Positions 33,301 to 43,905 are shown, counted from the stretch's first letter. The stretch is 64,000 bases of DNA from Flaveria trinervia (GCA_025506515.1 CM046458.1:40695731-40759730); one strand, 5' to 3'. Numbers and translations: made by a program. The notes: generated by a model from the letters alone, not told the origin.

Positions 33301-36300
33301 AAGACTTTGGGAGGTAATGGAAAGGGGTTACCTTCTGGGTGAAGAATAGAAAACGGAGTTTGACCTTTGAGAACAGTGGAAGGCATACGATTAATCAGGT
33401 AAGCTGCAGTCAGGACAGCATCACCCCAGAAGCGATGAGGAACATGAGAATGAATCATTAGTGTGCGAGTAACTTCCAGCAGATGGCGATTTTTGCGTTC
33501 AGCAACACCATTCTGTTGGGGAGTGTACACACATGAAGTCTCATGAACAATACCATGAGTCTTCAAGTATGTAGAGAACTCGGATGAGAGATATTCCTTA
33601 GCGTTGTCAGTGCGAAGAGTTTTGATAGATGTATTGAATTGATTCTTGACATATGCATGAAATTCACGAAATATAGCACTAACTTCACTACGAGACTTTA
33701 GCAAATAAATCCATGTTGCACGAGAATAGTCATCAATAAATGAAACAAAATACTGAAATCCCAAAGGGGTTTTTACAGAACAAGGACCCCATACATCAGA
33801 ATGCACAAGTTCAAACATACACTTGACTCGATTCGACTCCCTAGGTGGATAGGACCGTCGGGTATGCTTACCCAACTGACAGGACTGACAATGAAAATCA
33901 AAAGATGAAGGAAAATCAGGTCTCATTTGCTTCAGAACAGCAACTGAGGGATGACCAAGACGACAATGGGCTTCTTGAATCCTTGTGTCACATATATTAG
34001 CTTTAGGACTTATTGGTAATGAAAGGCGGTAGAGACCCTTTGATTCAAATCCGGTGCCAATCAGCCGGTTCGTTCCAGTTCCTGAAAAACACAATGAGAA
34101 GAGTAAAAGGTTACAGAACAGTTATTTTGTTTTGTAATTTGACTCACAGAACAGAGGCTATCGGGAAAGTTGGGAACCAACAAAATTGATGAAAGTTTAA
34201 GGTCTTTTGTCTCACCAATAGATCCAATGCCACGAACTGGGCATGAGGAACCATTAGCAACACGGACGGGAGGGTGATAAGTTTCATGAAGGCTAGAAAG
34301 GATACCTCTGTCTCCAGTCATGTGATGTGTTGCTCCAGAGTCAATAACCCAAGATGATTCATGATCAAGAGTCATACCTGATTTTGCAGAGTTGGCTTGA
34401 GGAGTTAGTAGGTGTTGAACCCTACGATACTCCTCCTGGCTAAGGGTGTAGAAGGAGTTGTGCCATCTGTAGAAGTAGCCCCATCGGGTAATTCATCATT
34501 AACAGCTATCTTGGCTTTGGGACGAGGAGGAGGCAAGGATCCAGGGGGACGATTCGGACAATTGTACTTGGTATGTCCATCCTGATGACAGTAATGACAT
34601 TTGATAGAGCCTCCTCGTCCAACTCCCTTCTTGAACGGCACTTGTGAGCTGCGATCATTAGTCTTCCCAACTGAAGAGGACACAGTCCTCATGGCGGATG
34701 TGTCAGTTGACCAGATACGGTTTCAGAATTATACATTTCCCTTAGAAGATGATATGTGGAAGCAACAGAGGTAGTGGCAGCAGGGTTGCTCAACAGAAGT
34801 GGTCGAGCACTGGCATACTTTGGTGATAATCCAGCAATGAATGTCATAATATCCATCTTAGTGTTGCGTTCTTCTTGGAGTTTCAGATCAGTAGTTGGAG
34901 GATATAGAACACGCAACTCATCTCGAAGTTTCGAGAACCGGGTAAAGTAATCAGTGAAGGTGGAATCACCTTGTTCAATCCTATTGTAAGCTTGAACAAC
35001 AGAGAAAGCATGTGACAGGGATTGTTTAGCGGAAAATGATGATGAGAGATGATTCCACATCTCTTTCACAGTTGAAAAGTTTTGTGCAATACTAAGAATC
35101 TGTGGTTCCATGGCATTCCACAAAGCCATTTGGATACCACTATCATCAATTTGCCAAATCTTAGTAATCGGATCAGGAGGGTTTTCAGTCAGATGGTCTT
35201 TCTTATCAATACTCATAAGACCTCTTTCAACAACAACGACCATGAACTCCAATTCTTGGAGTCAAGCTTAACTGGAATACGCAAGACAGAAGTATAGTTG
35301 ATTATACCTGGAGCTATGTGGTTTGGGGGAATAGAGGTTTCACCCTTATTCTCCTTGTTAGCATTTTCTTCAGCCATTTGACAGGAACTTGCAAGAACCA
35401 CAAAAGAAACCCTAGATGGAACAGATCTGAACAAGAAAAGTGGTAGAAACAGGAAACTAACCCTATAGGGTTGTTGGGAAGAGGATGCCGAGCAAGGAGG
35501 AAGAACCGGTGGCCGGAAGGTGGCCTCACGCGCCCTCACGCGCCGGCGCGTGAGGAACAGGTTAAACTTCTAGCCGCGCGTGGCGGCGCGTCAGGCGGCG
35601 GGAGGCGGCGAATTTTGGGGGTTCCTAGATCGGGGGACGGGGAAGGGGAAGATGGTGGTGGAGGTGAGGTGTGAAGGTGGCCGGACGGAATCGGGTGAAC
35701 AGGACGATCTGAGAGCCAAAGTGGCTCTGATACCATGAAAAAGGTGGGATATGAACTGGATATTTTATTTCTCAAGAAAAAGTTACATATATACATGAGA
35801 CACCAACTAATGGATACACTACATCAACGAAACACTACATCAACTAATACTATACTTTTACAAACAACACACAACTAAAAAAATAACCCCTTTATATCAA
35901 CAAAAAGTTACACTTATGGTTCGGTTATAGGTTAAAACTTAATGAAACGATATTATTATACTCCCTTTGAAATAGTTGAAATTAAATTTCGCATACTATG
36001 TGTAAATGTCTAATTGTCTATGTGAGTATACTGACCTTTAAAGGGAACGATCCCCCTTTTAATGAACTCCCTATAATGCAAAAAACACATAAAAGCACAC
36101 GCTGGTGAAGTCCAAAACTGAACCTCCGGAATCCCCAGATCCTTAGCACCTTTTACCGCAAAGCTCATCAACCATCTCCGATCACACAGCTGACCGCGGG
36201 CACCCCGGGGGACGCGTTCAACTGACGCAACAACTCTTTAAACGGGTCCAAACACGTCTTTCGGGTCATGTCACAAAGCATGGGCACGTCCTGAGTGGCG

Positions 36301-36538
36301 TCGCGGTCGAGTGCGGCATGCCATCGGGGATGGTCTCGAACCGGAAGTCGGGCAGGCCGTTGACCGACTCGGGGCCTTGGATCGGATGAGACGGCGGTGG
36401 TTGAACTCGGTGTTGACGAAGGTGATGTGGAAGCCGTGGGAGTGTAGAAGCTTTGCAAGCTCATGAAGGGGTTTACATGGCCTTGTGCTGGGTATGGCAC
36501 AAGGACTACATGAGGTTGGTAATGGTGCTGCTACCCAT
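29414..36538 (-). CDS. UGT85-type UDP-glycosyltransferase, two exons, transposon in the intron
   Basis: Exon 1 is 36538 down to 36036 and exon 2 is 30384 down to 29414; with apparent lost bases restored in count only, the protein is about 490 residues, normal for UGT85. The start has VPYPAQGHVNPF with the catalytic His; exon 2 has the PSPG nucleotide-sugar box from WCDQEKVLAHPSVG through HCGWNSTSES to PFFSDQQ, ending in Gln as in glucosyltransferases. Plant UGT85 members glucosylate iridoids, cytokinins or cyanohydrins; the acceptor here cannot be read. The intron sits where UGT85 genes usually have it. It is enlarged by a 5-kb copia element. Exon 1 carries five apparent one-base losses and exon 2 none. 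Confidence 0.9.
30862..30986 (-). repeat. Element C 3' LTR
   Basis: 125 bp; target duplication AACAA lies at 30857-30861. Confidence 0.95.
30994..32919 (-). pseudogene. Element C linker, reverse transcriptase and RNase H, frameshifted
   Basis: The linker has an EPEPEPEPDIP run. RT: HTWDLQSLPPGKRVVGCRWV, LDIKNAFLNGVLEEEVYMEQ and VVYVDDIIITGDD (catalytic DD). RNase H: SAESEYRAMADVTSEMIW, YCDNQSAIHIAKN and FTKPL; stop at 30994-30996, next to the polypurine tract. Frames change near 32580, 32320, 31905, 31555 and 31420, all compatible with one-base changes. Confidence 0.9.
32880..34375 (-). pseudogene. Element C protease and integrase, frameshifted
   Basis: The protease has SSWVIDSGATHHMTGD (catalytic Asp codon 34342-34340). 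After a frame change near 34077, integrase follows: zinc domain CRLGHPSVAVLKQM and CQSCQLGKHTRRS, core residues in HSDVWGP, LRTDNAKEY and QNGVAERKNRHLLE. The last part, after about 33050, is Pro-rich in a shifted frame. Confidence 0.9.
34405..35377 (-). pseudogene. Element C gag, frameshifted
   Basis: ATG 35377 (MAEENANKENKG). The capsid is IWQIDDSGIQMALWNAMEP to YNSETVSGQLTH (35252-34689); the zinc knuckle is CHYCHQDGHTKYNC at about 34599-34558. Frame changes near 35221 (GG run) and 34690 separate the parts; the end near 34452 has another. Confidence 0.88.
35724..35735 (-). other. Element C primer-binding site
   Basis: The - strand reads TGGTATCAGAGC directly after the LTR, a perfect match to the plant initiator-Met tRNA 3' end. 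Confidence 0.93.
35736..35862 (-). repeat. Element C 5' LTR
   Basis: 127 bp, almost identical to 30862-30986; target duplication AACAA at 35863-35867. Confidence 0.95.
36036..36538 (-). CDS. UGT85-like gene exon 1
   Basis: ATG 36538 (MGSSTIT). Conserved blocks lie in three frames: VPYPAQGHVNPF, ELAKLLHSHGFHITFVNTEF, then DRDATQDVPMLCD and FKELLRQLNASPGVPAVSC, and finally AVKGAKDLGIPEVQFW to REFIKRGIVPFK. Frame changes lie near 36515, 36461, 36376, 36308 and 36170. Each is explained by loss of one base from a run of two to three. The donor is GTCAGT after 36036. Confidence 0.85.
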
Positions 36539-36567
36539 TTGGTTTTAGCTTCCCATGAAAATGCTAT

Positions 36568-36608
36568 AACACACACACACACATATATATAATATATATA
36601 TATATATT
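36568..36608. repeat. (CA)n(TA)n microsatellite
   Basis: An ACACACAC run turning into ATATATAT, 30-70 bases upstream of the UGT ATG, hence in its 5' UTR or core promoter on the - strand. Confidence 0.9.
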
Positions 36609-37298
36609 GGGCTCTTACGGATGGATATTCTATATGCCTCCTGGTGCATTGTTTCATTATATTATTATTATTTGTGTTTTATTTTATAGCAACTTGTTTT
36701 TAAATATTGTTCTAGATTAGGCCAGCCTAAGCTTGATTCACCTTTTCGATTCGAATTAACTTATAAGTAGATTAGATCTATTATGAAGAAGTAAGGGCAA
36801 AAGGCGTCAAGAAACAACACTCGAAAAATATGTGATCGATCACCTGACTAAAAGGGCTTATGATAGAAGTAACACTCATGCCTTTATGCCGAGGATTCTT
36901 AGAAGCCAGATCTGATTTCCAAACATTCATCACATATAAAACAAGTAACTTTGAAAGCAACCCATGTTATCCATCTCAATATGGTGGCTTCATCACTAAT
37001 CTCAGCCTTGACATGATTCTCCTCCATCATTGATTTGAATAGTCTTCAAAATCAAAGTAGTTGTAGTCACTAAAATCATTGAGAATGATGATAAATTTCT
37101 TATATCCCTAACCCTTCAAATTTTCTTTCCACTTTGAGAAAACTTGCTCACCGTAGACATTGATTTCTCAGTTATGGAACTTACGAGACATTAACACCTT
37201 TTTGTCTGGCTTAATAGCATAAAGGAACATTTTTTTATCTCAAAAAGATTAATTTACGATTGCTTGAGTGTAAGATCCATACTTAAGCAAAGATCCGT
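36609..37298. other. Upstream region of the UGT gene and degenerate repeat
   Basis: No gene supported. Together with 37299-37564 it looks like the decayed leader and inner part of a minus-strand LTR element, but translations show only short, stop-ridden pieces. Confidence 0.35.
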
Positions 37299-37564
37299 CT
37301 CTAATATCACTTGTTAGGATTGATGATGGCTTAAGTCTTCACTAATATCTAGCAGAATTCAACTAATCAAAATAAATTAAACAAGAACACAATACTATGA
37401 GTGAAACGTCTATTAAAACTATAATCGTATATCAAAGTCATCAACACATTTATATATAGACTTTGCAAAACCGATTTTTAGTATTTAGTTAGCATTAGAA
37501 CATTATCTAATAGCAATATTCACTAGACTATGGTTACAATATATTTGAATTACATAAAAAAGAT
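37299..37564 (-). repeat. LTR end with PBS-like sequence, minus-strand remnant
   Basis: On the - strand CCTAACA is followed by AGTGATATTAGAGAC. This is the same junction as at 45-66 of element A (CCTAACA, AGTGATATCAGAGCC). It implies an LTR from 37312 rightwards, interrupted by the insertion of element D at 37565-37569. Confidence 0.5.
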
Positions 37565-37569
37565 AAAGA

Positions 37570-37776
37570 TAAGCACAATATGGTATATTGAACAATTGCA
37601 ATGATAAGATACAAAAGGTTCATGGCTTTTAATAGCCAAATAAAACATATGAAAATACGTAAATTATGGATCTAAACATGGTATACAATTATTAAATATT
37701 GACTAAATGATATTACTAAGATTAAAAATAAATTCAAATTGAAGAGGTGGATCAATTGTTTGAATGATCCGTAATA
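37570..37776 (-). repeat. Element D 3' LTR
   Basis: 207 bp; starts TAAGCACAATATGG and ends GATCCGTAATA. On the - strand a GCGGGAGCG purine-rich tract precedes it. Confidence 0.92.
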
Positions 37777-38457
37777 CGCTCCCGCAAGATGGAGAGTCCG
37801 TCAGAGACTCCAATCTTCGAACATTGACGCAAGAAGGTGAGACGGCTTAGCGGTTTGGTGAGAATTTGTATGTTGGTGTATGGAGTTGATATAAAAAACC
37901 TGAAGTGATCCATTTGTAACCTTTTCCCTTACAAATGATAGTCCAAGGCAACAGTTTTATACATGAGTGATAAATTGGATTTGCACACAAGTTGCACCTA
38001 TATTGTCACAATAAAGTATTGGAGGTTGGGTTGTGTTGATGCCAAGTTCTCTAAGAAGATTTTGAACCCAAGAAACTTTAGTGGCAGCATTGGCAGGCGC
38101 TTTATACTCGACATCGGTTGAGGAACGTGAAACAATCTTTTGCTTTGTAGAACGCCAAGAGATAATGTTGTTGCCAAGGTATAGAAGGTATGTTGTATTA
38201 GACCGGTCGACTATAGAGACTCCTCCCCAATCAGAGTCAGAGAATGCCTTAAGATCAAGGCCAGTGTTTTTGCATAGGAAAAGACCGTGGTTAATGGAAC
38301 CTTTTAGATATCGAAGTAATCTTTTCAAAGCTTGCCAACGTGTTTGAGAGGGGGAGTGCATAAACTAGGATAGTTTGTTGATAGCATATGAAATGTTCGA
38401 TCTAGTAAAGGCAAGATATTGGTGAGATCCCACAAGTGTGTGGTAAGGCATCAGATC
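37777..38457 (-). pseudogene. Element D RT end and RNase H
   Basis: Resumes as LMPYHTLVGSHQYLAFTRSN, then MHSPSQTRWQALKRLLRYLK, FSDSDWGGVS, IISWRSTKQKIVSRSS and YCDNIGATC. A stop precedes MHSPS at about 38362. The catalytic Glu context is changed (STDVEYKA). Confidence 0.85.
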
Positions 38458-39492
38458 TGTCACACCCCAACCATGACGGCGGAAACGTCGAAGTGTGAGG
38501 GTTAAGATTGTTCACAGCCACATAACGCTATGTTAAAATATAATGCCATTTATCGATTGTTCCAAACACCACATACATCAAGTCTCATAATGAAACAAAC
38601 AAAAACAGGAAAACCAAATTGTCCTTATTAAGCTAGGTCCATGTTCTAGGTTTAAGCATTCCTTCAATCATCGCTAAGCTTGCACATTACCTGAAACATG
38701 TTGAAAATAGAGTCAACTAACGAGTTGGTGAGTTCTCATGGTTTTAAATACAATAAGTATACAAAAATGTGGCAATTCTAGTCAATGGTCACAAGATAGT
38801 AAGTATATAGAACATGCATAGTTACAATCAAACCTTGACTGAATAATATGAATAAGCATGATTAGCTAAGTGTATTTGGTTCCCTAGTGCACAAGCATAC
38901 GGCTCCTAGGAGCCGGCAATCCCTCAGCTTTAGCACCAAATAGGCTTGTCAGGCCCAAAGACTAAGACTTTGCCAGGCTGGTTATAGTTAATGATTGCAC
39001 AGTATACCACATCTCATATACAACTTAACATATTCAAATAACCACGACTATGTAAAGAATTGCACGTGCGTAATAAGTATCAAAGCGTGTATGAGTATGT
39101 TTGTATAACCAACATGTTTCACCCCGAAAGGTGTAAAATATATGTAAAATGGGGCATAAGAAACTCATATGATAATAAGAAGACTTGAAGATGAAATAAG
39201 AATAACCACGAATAAGATTTCCAACACAAACGTCACAAGACACCTAATTAAGAATAAGGTAACGCGTTATAATCGGTTTGATGATTAATTATTTTGTTTT
39301 AAGGTTCTTAATTATGGATTGAATAGAGGTGACATCTATTTATTTCGTGTTATTAATGTGAGTCGGGTTAATGGAACGAAATGATAATTAGATTTATTGC
39401 GCGAAAGAGAAAGGCTAATATAAATAAAGAAAACTAATCGCACGTTAAACCGATTTATGAAGGTTGTATTGATTGTAATAAGTCAAGAAATA

Positions 39493-39536
39493 TATATATA
39501 TTATATATATATATATATAATATATATATATATGTA
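39493..39536. repeat. (TA)n microsatellite in solo LTR E
   Basis: Nearly pure TATATATA over about 40 bases. Confidence 0.9.
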
Positions 39537-39897
39537 TACTTACTTTGATATGTTTATATAAATATAAGTATATATGTATAAGTAATTAATCATTCTAATT
39601 GTTTGACAATATATATACATGTATTTTAAATAATTTAAAATATTTTTACACAAGTATTATCTTTTCCATAACAACATTATTTTAAATAATTCAAAATAAG
39701 GAAAAATACCACAATGTATTTTAAATTCAAACATATTTATAAACCTTTGATTTAATAAAAAAATAATATAAATAAATAAATAAATTCTGAATTTATAAAA
39801 TAAGTTTCTTAGAAATTTTTCAGAATTAAAATTTAAGCAAAAGAAATGATTAAATAATAAAGAAAAATAAAACAGAAAAGAAAAGAAAAGAAAAAAA

Positions 39898-39990
39898 GGG
39901 GGGGGGGGGTTGCCCGGGGTCGAACCCGGGACCTCCCTTAGGAGTTGAGGTGCGGGAACCAGTGAACCAGGGCCGTGGCCTTGGTTCACT
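39898..39990 (-). repeat. Poly(G) run and tRNA 3'-half-like patch in solo LTR E
   Basis: A run of 12 G (39898-39909) precedes sequence whose - strand reads GGGAGGTCCCGGGTTCGACC then CCGGGCAACC. GGTTCGACCCC (39926-39916) fits the RNA polymerase III B-box GGTTCGANNCC, and the CCCGGG..CCCGGG arms could form a T-stem. No A-box or complete cloverleaf was found, so this is a tRNA fossil or chance likeness, not a tRNA gene. Confidence 0.45.
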
Positions 39991-40773
39991 TTGGTTTGTT
40001 TTAAATTTAAACGGAGCAGCCTCGTTTCCCCCAAATCCGATGAACCCTAGGTTCATCTGATCCAAAATCGACCCTCGATTCGATGTTAATCACTCGAATC
40101 ATCATGGGGCTTTGGATCCTTGGACCAAATCGAGCAGATAACAGGTTTTAATTACCCGAGTTGCTGAGGTTTTGAATGATTTCGAGTTCGACTTAAGCTC
40201 GGATGTTCTTGAATTGGGGCTTTTCGATCGGGAGCTTTTATGGTGAAATTGGGGGTTCAGAGAGTTTAGGAACTTCAAAATGAATCCGAAGCTCTCAGTT
40301 TATAGCTCTGATTTTATGATTACGGGCTTAACACTCTCGGTTTGAAACCGCGTTCGATGATTACCAAAATTAAGAGATTCGGGTTGTTATCTTGAAATGT
40401 CGATTGATTTGCGGATTGATTAGGCCGCGTATTAAGTTTGGAAGTGTTTAATTTGATTGATTTTGTGATTCCAGACGAGATTTGATTCGGATTTTTACTC
40501 GGTAATCCTCGGTTTGGTTTGGAAGTATAGCACGAGCGGGAAACTCAAATTGGGTAGGGATTCGAGTTCGAACATGGGGCCGAGGGTGTTGTGCCAGTTT
40601 GCTCGGTCAAAAGCAGTAAAAAAATGATGGTTTGTAGCTTCGCCGGAGCTCCGGCCGAAGCCACTAGAAAAGCGGGCAAGGAAAAACAGAAAGTTACACC
40701 TTCAGCCCTGAAGTTTGGCTGTTGGTTAAAACGAGCTAAACTTGATTTCCAAGTTTAGAATTTGGCAGAACAA

Positions 40774-40790
40774 CCCCCCCCCCCCCCCCC
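40774..40790. repeat. Poly(C) run of 17
   Basis: Seventeen C in a row; the true length is likely uncertain in the assembly. Confidence 0.9.
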
Positions 40791-40799
40791 GAACTTTGA

Positions 40800-41035
40800 T
40801 TTAAGAATTTAATATTAATACAATTATTATTGTTATTATTATTATTAGTATTACTATAATCATTATTATTATTATTATGATTACTATTATTATGATTATA
40901 GATATTATTATTTTATTATTTGTTATTATTGTAATTATAATTGTTACTGTTACTTTTAGAGTTATTATTATCATTATTATATTATTATATTATTATTATT
41001 ATTTATTTTGTTATTAAAATTTTTATTATTAATGG
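40800..41035. repeat. ATT/TTA-rich microsatellite-like region
   Basis: Over 200 bases made mostly of ATT, TTA and ATTATTATT with few interruptions. Confidence 0.85.
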
Positions 41036-41103
41036 ATTAACTTTACTAACGAGGCCACGCACAAACATAAATAAATAAAGTCATAGAGATACCGGATGTT
41101 ACA

Positions 41104-41756
41104 AGATCAACCGAGGTAGTGGTATCATCAGGTTGGAGAACAACTGATGCGTTGAGGGGTGTAGCAACATATTTTACACCATCCATATGAAATTGTAAAA
41201 GAAGATCTTAAATATGACGGTGGTGAGACAGAAAAAGACCCGATCTGGTGGAATAACCTCAATTCCTAGAAAGTGATGGAGAGGACCTAGGTCCTTAAGA
41301 GAGAATCTTTTAGCAAGAGTGTGGACAAAGTGAGTTAGAAAGGAGGAGTCATTACCCATGAGGATGATGTCATCAACATAAACCATGAAAAAGCAAGTGA
41401 TAGCTTTGTGACTATAGATAAAAAGAAATGCATTAGCATGTAATTTAGTGAAGTCAAAATTGAGAAAAAATGTAGTAAGTTCAATGTACCATGCTCTAGA
41501 TGCTTGTTTGAGACCATAGAGGGACTTTTTGAGCCTACAATGTGATTTGGGTATTATGGATGAGTGGAACCCAAGGGTTGGTTCATAAAAACCTCTTCAT
41601 GTAACATGCCTTATAGAAAGGCATTGTTGATATCAAGTTGACGAAGGGGCCAATTGTTGGAAAGTGCTATGGATAGAATGATACGAATGGTCACCCGTTT
41701 AGTGATGGGACTAAAGGTTTCAAAATAATCTGTAAGACTTATAGAAAGGCGGATGC
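41104..41756 (-). pseudogene. Element D reverse transcriptase, middle part
   Basis: SLTDYFETFSPITKRVTIRI, NWPLRQLDINNAFL and MVYVDDIILMGNDSSFLTHF (catalytic DD) are present, with KDLGPLHHFLGIEV. It is cut off from the RT start by the family F insertion and from RNase H by solo LTR E. Confidence 0.85.
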
Positions 41757-42410
41757 ATAAAAAACAATCCAAGTGCTTCCAAAGTGAAGTGTTCTGAAGC
41801 ATCAAAGACAAAGTCTTTCGAAGCCAATGAAGTGAAGACAGATTTCTTTCAAAGACTTTGAAGGACATGCTTTATCTGATGTATTTTTGATAAAGCTGAC
41901 AACTTTCTAATGCAACTCTGAAGACTCACCAACTTATACAAGTTGGTGAATGGTCCATGCTTTTTGTAACTGTACATTAAGGTCTTGAGTCTGTAACTTT
42001 CTACTTTATATACATTTAACCTGTTTGTAATATATTAGGATGTAAGCTATAGCATGTCATAGTCACTAGTCAAAAGACAAATATGTCTTTTTTTACTTTA
42101 CATTCATCTTTTTGTTGTTTAGATTAGTGTTTCCAGCTGGCTTTCAAAGTATGGCCGGCTGTAGGATGTAGTATAAAGTATCTCAAGTCCCTGTATCTTA
42201 TTCTTATGCTTTGTAACACTTATAAAAGAATTTGAGAAGCAATATACGCAATCTTGAAAACTTTTATTTTGTTGTTGTGTTCTTAAGTTTCTGTCTCATG
42301 TTTACTTGTGTTCATAGTATCATAATATAAGTCATGGTTCCCTATTTGATTTGTTAAGTATTCTAACACTCTCCTTATTATGAGACTGATTGTATTGACC
42401 ATCCTTAAAC
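41757..42410 (+). repeat. LTR of family F (copy 3) inserted in element D RT
   Basis: Separates RT blocks LVDKYKALLVAKGF (right) and DYFETFSP (left), which are nearly adjacent in intact copia RT. The left part has diverged CTTCCGAAG-type words (GTCTTTCGAAGCC, GACAGATTTCTTTC) as at 24950-25130; the right part (42210-42365) matches 14930-15130 in opposite orientation. Possible ATGCAT target words flank both sides (41751 and 42417 region). Borders approximate within ~20 bases. Confidence 0.6.
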
Positions 42411-43590
42411 GGTCATGCATAGTCTTTGCCATTTTGTTAGAGAAAACCTTTGGCCACCAATAGAGCTTTGTACTTGTCAACTAAGCCAGTTGGGTGACGT
42501 TTGACTTGGAAGACCCATTTGCAACCAATTCGTTGATGAGTCGACCGTGGAAAAGATCCCAAATGCAATTTTGGAGCAATCCATTAAACTCACAATCCAT
42601 CACTTGGAGCCATTAAGGGTCTTTAATAGCTTGATTATGATGGTTGGCTCCAAGGTTATGGGAATAGGGTGAAGGGTAGTAGAGTTGATAAATTTAGAAT
42701 TTAAGTATTTGGAATTTTGTTTGCAGTTTCAAGGTCGTAAAAGAGTAGAAGTATGAGGAAGGGCTGTAGATGAGTGGGAAGTGGGTGATGAAGATGAGGG
42801 GGTATGAATAAGGAATTTGAATGAGAGGTAGGGTTGGGTGATGGGGCGAAAGAGGGTGTTGATGAGATGTTTGGTGAAAGGTAGGTGGTTGAGAGGTGTT
42901 AGGTGTGGTAGTTGAGGAGCTATCAAGTGAAGAGGGGGGGGGGACGAAATTAGTGAATAATGGTGTAAACAAATCAAGGTTCGCAGAGGAGTGTAAAGGT
43001 GAGGTTGTTGGTTGGGGGAGGTAAAAAACATAGTGATACTAGGAAGTTGGGTGGTGGATTAGGAAGGGTTTTTGGAAGAAAGTGAGAGGGAATGAACTCA
43101 ACGTGTCGAGAATGATAGAGACGTTGGGTCTTAGAGTCATAACATTTATAAGTTGACTTTAAGTTTGAGTAACCAAGAAAAATGCATGGTAATGACCTCG
43201 GTTGGAGTTTGGATGTGGTATATAGTTGTAGCCATGGATAACACAAACACCCAAAAGGTTGAAGCCTGGAGTATTTTGGAGGTTGATAGAATAAACGTTG
43301 GAAAGGACTTAAGTTGTCAAGAATGGGAATTGGTAGGTGGTTATTAAGTAGATGGCAGTCTGAAAAGCATGAGACTAAAAGGATAAAGGAAGGTCGGCAT
43401 AGTGTAAGAAAGGAAGTCCCGTTTCAACATGTCGATGATGACGTTCGGCTATACCATTTTGCTCCGTGTGTGAGGGGGGGTGGTGTAGTGAGAGATGCCA
43501 GGAGTTTTATGAAATGGAATTAGTCTTTGGTACTCGCCACAATTATTAGTGAAGATTGAGAGAAAAAATGAGAAGGAAAAAAAGCCAATA
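42411..43590 (-). pseudogene. Element D integrase remnant and start of RT
   Basis: Directly after the protease comes a late part of the integrase core (NNCGEYQRLIPFHKTPGISH), then the C-terminal part LPCIFLGYSNLKSTYKCYDS. The zinc domain and first half of the core are missing, so an internal deletion of several hundred bases is likely. The Pro/Thr-rich linker (42690-43030) and RT start (RIGCKWVFQVKRHPTGLVDK) follow. Confidence 0.7.
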
Positions 43591-43595
43591 GAAAC

Positions 43596-43905
43596 TTAAT
43601 TAGTGCGACGTAATATTGCGACTAAGATAAGTTTTGTTTTAAATGTGGCACGCATAAAATAGTTGCAAATATAAAGTCTTGGAACCAGTTGTAATTTGTT
43701 TTTGACCGATATGAGAAATGTGAAGACTCTTACCATCACCAAGCATAATCTCTTTTGGGCCACAGTACTTGGAGAGATTGTGAAGATTTGCATGATTGGA
43801 GGTAAGATGGTTCGATGCCCCACTGTCGAATAACCAAGGTGCAATAGGGTTGGTAGGACCTGCAGTGGTAACATTGGCCACCGGTGCAGGTGAGTTTGCA
43901 TCCAT
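43596..43905 (-). pseudogene. Element D protease
   Basis: PIAPWLFDSGASNHLTSNHA is a copia protease active site (DSGA), followed by KEIMLGDGKSLHISHIG. Confidence 0.8.

Larger units (their letters stand above)
30862..35862 (-). mobile_element. Element C: complete short-LTR Ty1/copia inside the UGT intron, 5001 bp
   Basis: LTRs of 125 and 127 bp (30862-30986, 35736-35862) start TGAAAAAGG and end CTTTTACA on the + strand; both are flanked outside by AACAA (30857-30861, 35863-35867). A perfect TGGTATCAGAGC primer site abuts the 5' LTR, and a GAGGAGGAG polypurine tract abuts the 3' LTR. LTRs differ at only one short spot (CTACACT against CGAAACACT), so insertion is recent. Gag-pol is complete in content but cut by about ten frame changes. 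Short LTRs and motifs suggest the Ale group (tentative). Confidence 0.96.
38458..41103 (-). mobile_element. Element E: 2646-bp gypsy-type solo LTR inside element D
   Basis: Starts TGTCACACCCCAACC and ends GGATGTTACA (TGT..ACA ends); AGATC lies directly outside both ends (38453-38457 and 41104-41108). Removing it rejoins element D pol between VDL and DLMPYHTLVG, so borders are exact. No gag or pol inside, so it is a solo LTR left by recombination between two LTRs. The - strand form TGTAACATCCGG...GGGGTGTGACA is the usual orientation of long Tekay-type LTRs as I recall them. It holds simple repeats, homopolymers and a tRNA-like patch. Confidence 0.92.

Noticed and set aside
39907..39990. A functional tRNA gene
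   Set aside because: Only a T-arm/B-box-like part is visible; no A-box, anticodon arm or acceptor pairing was found.
39657..40065. Minus-strand readings in solo LTR E
   Set aside because: They run through the poly(G) and AT-rich parts of an LTR; Phe/Leu-rich translation is compositional.
42694..43031. Pro/Ser/Thr-rich readings in element D as separate genes
   Set aside because: They occupy the variable linker between integrase and RT and lack any start context of their own.
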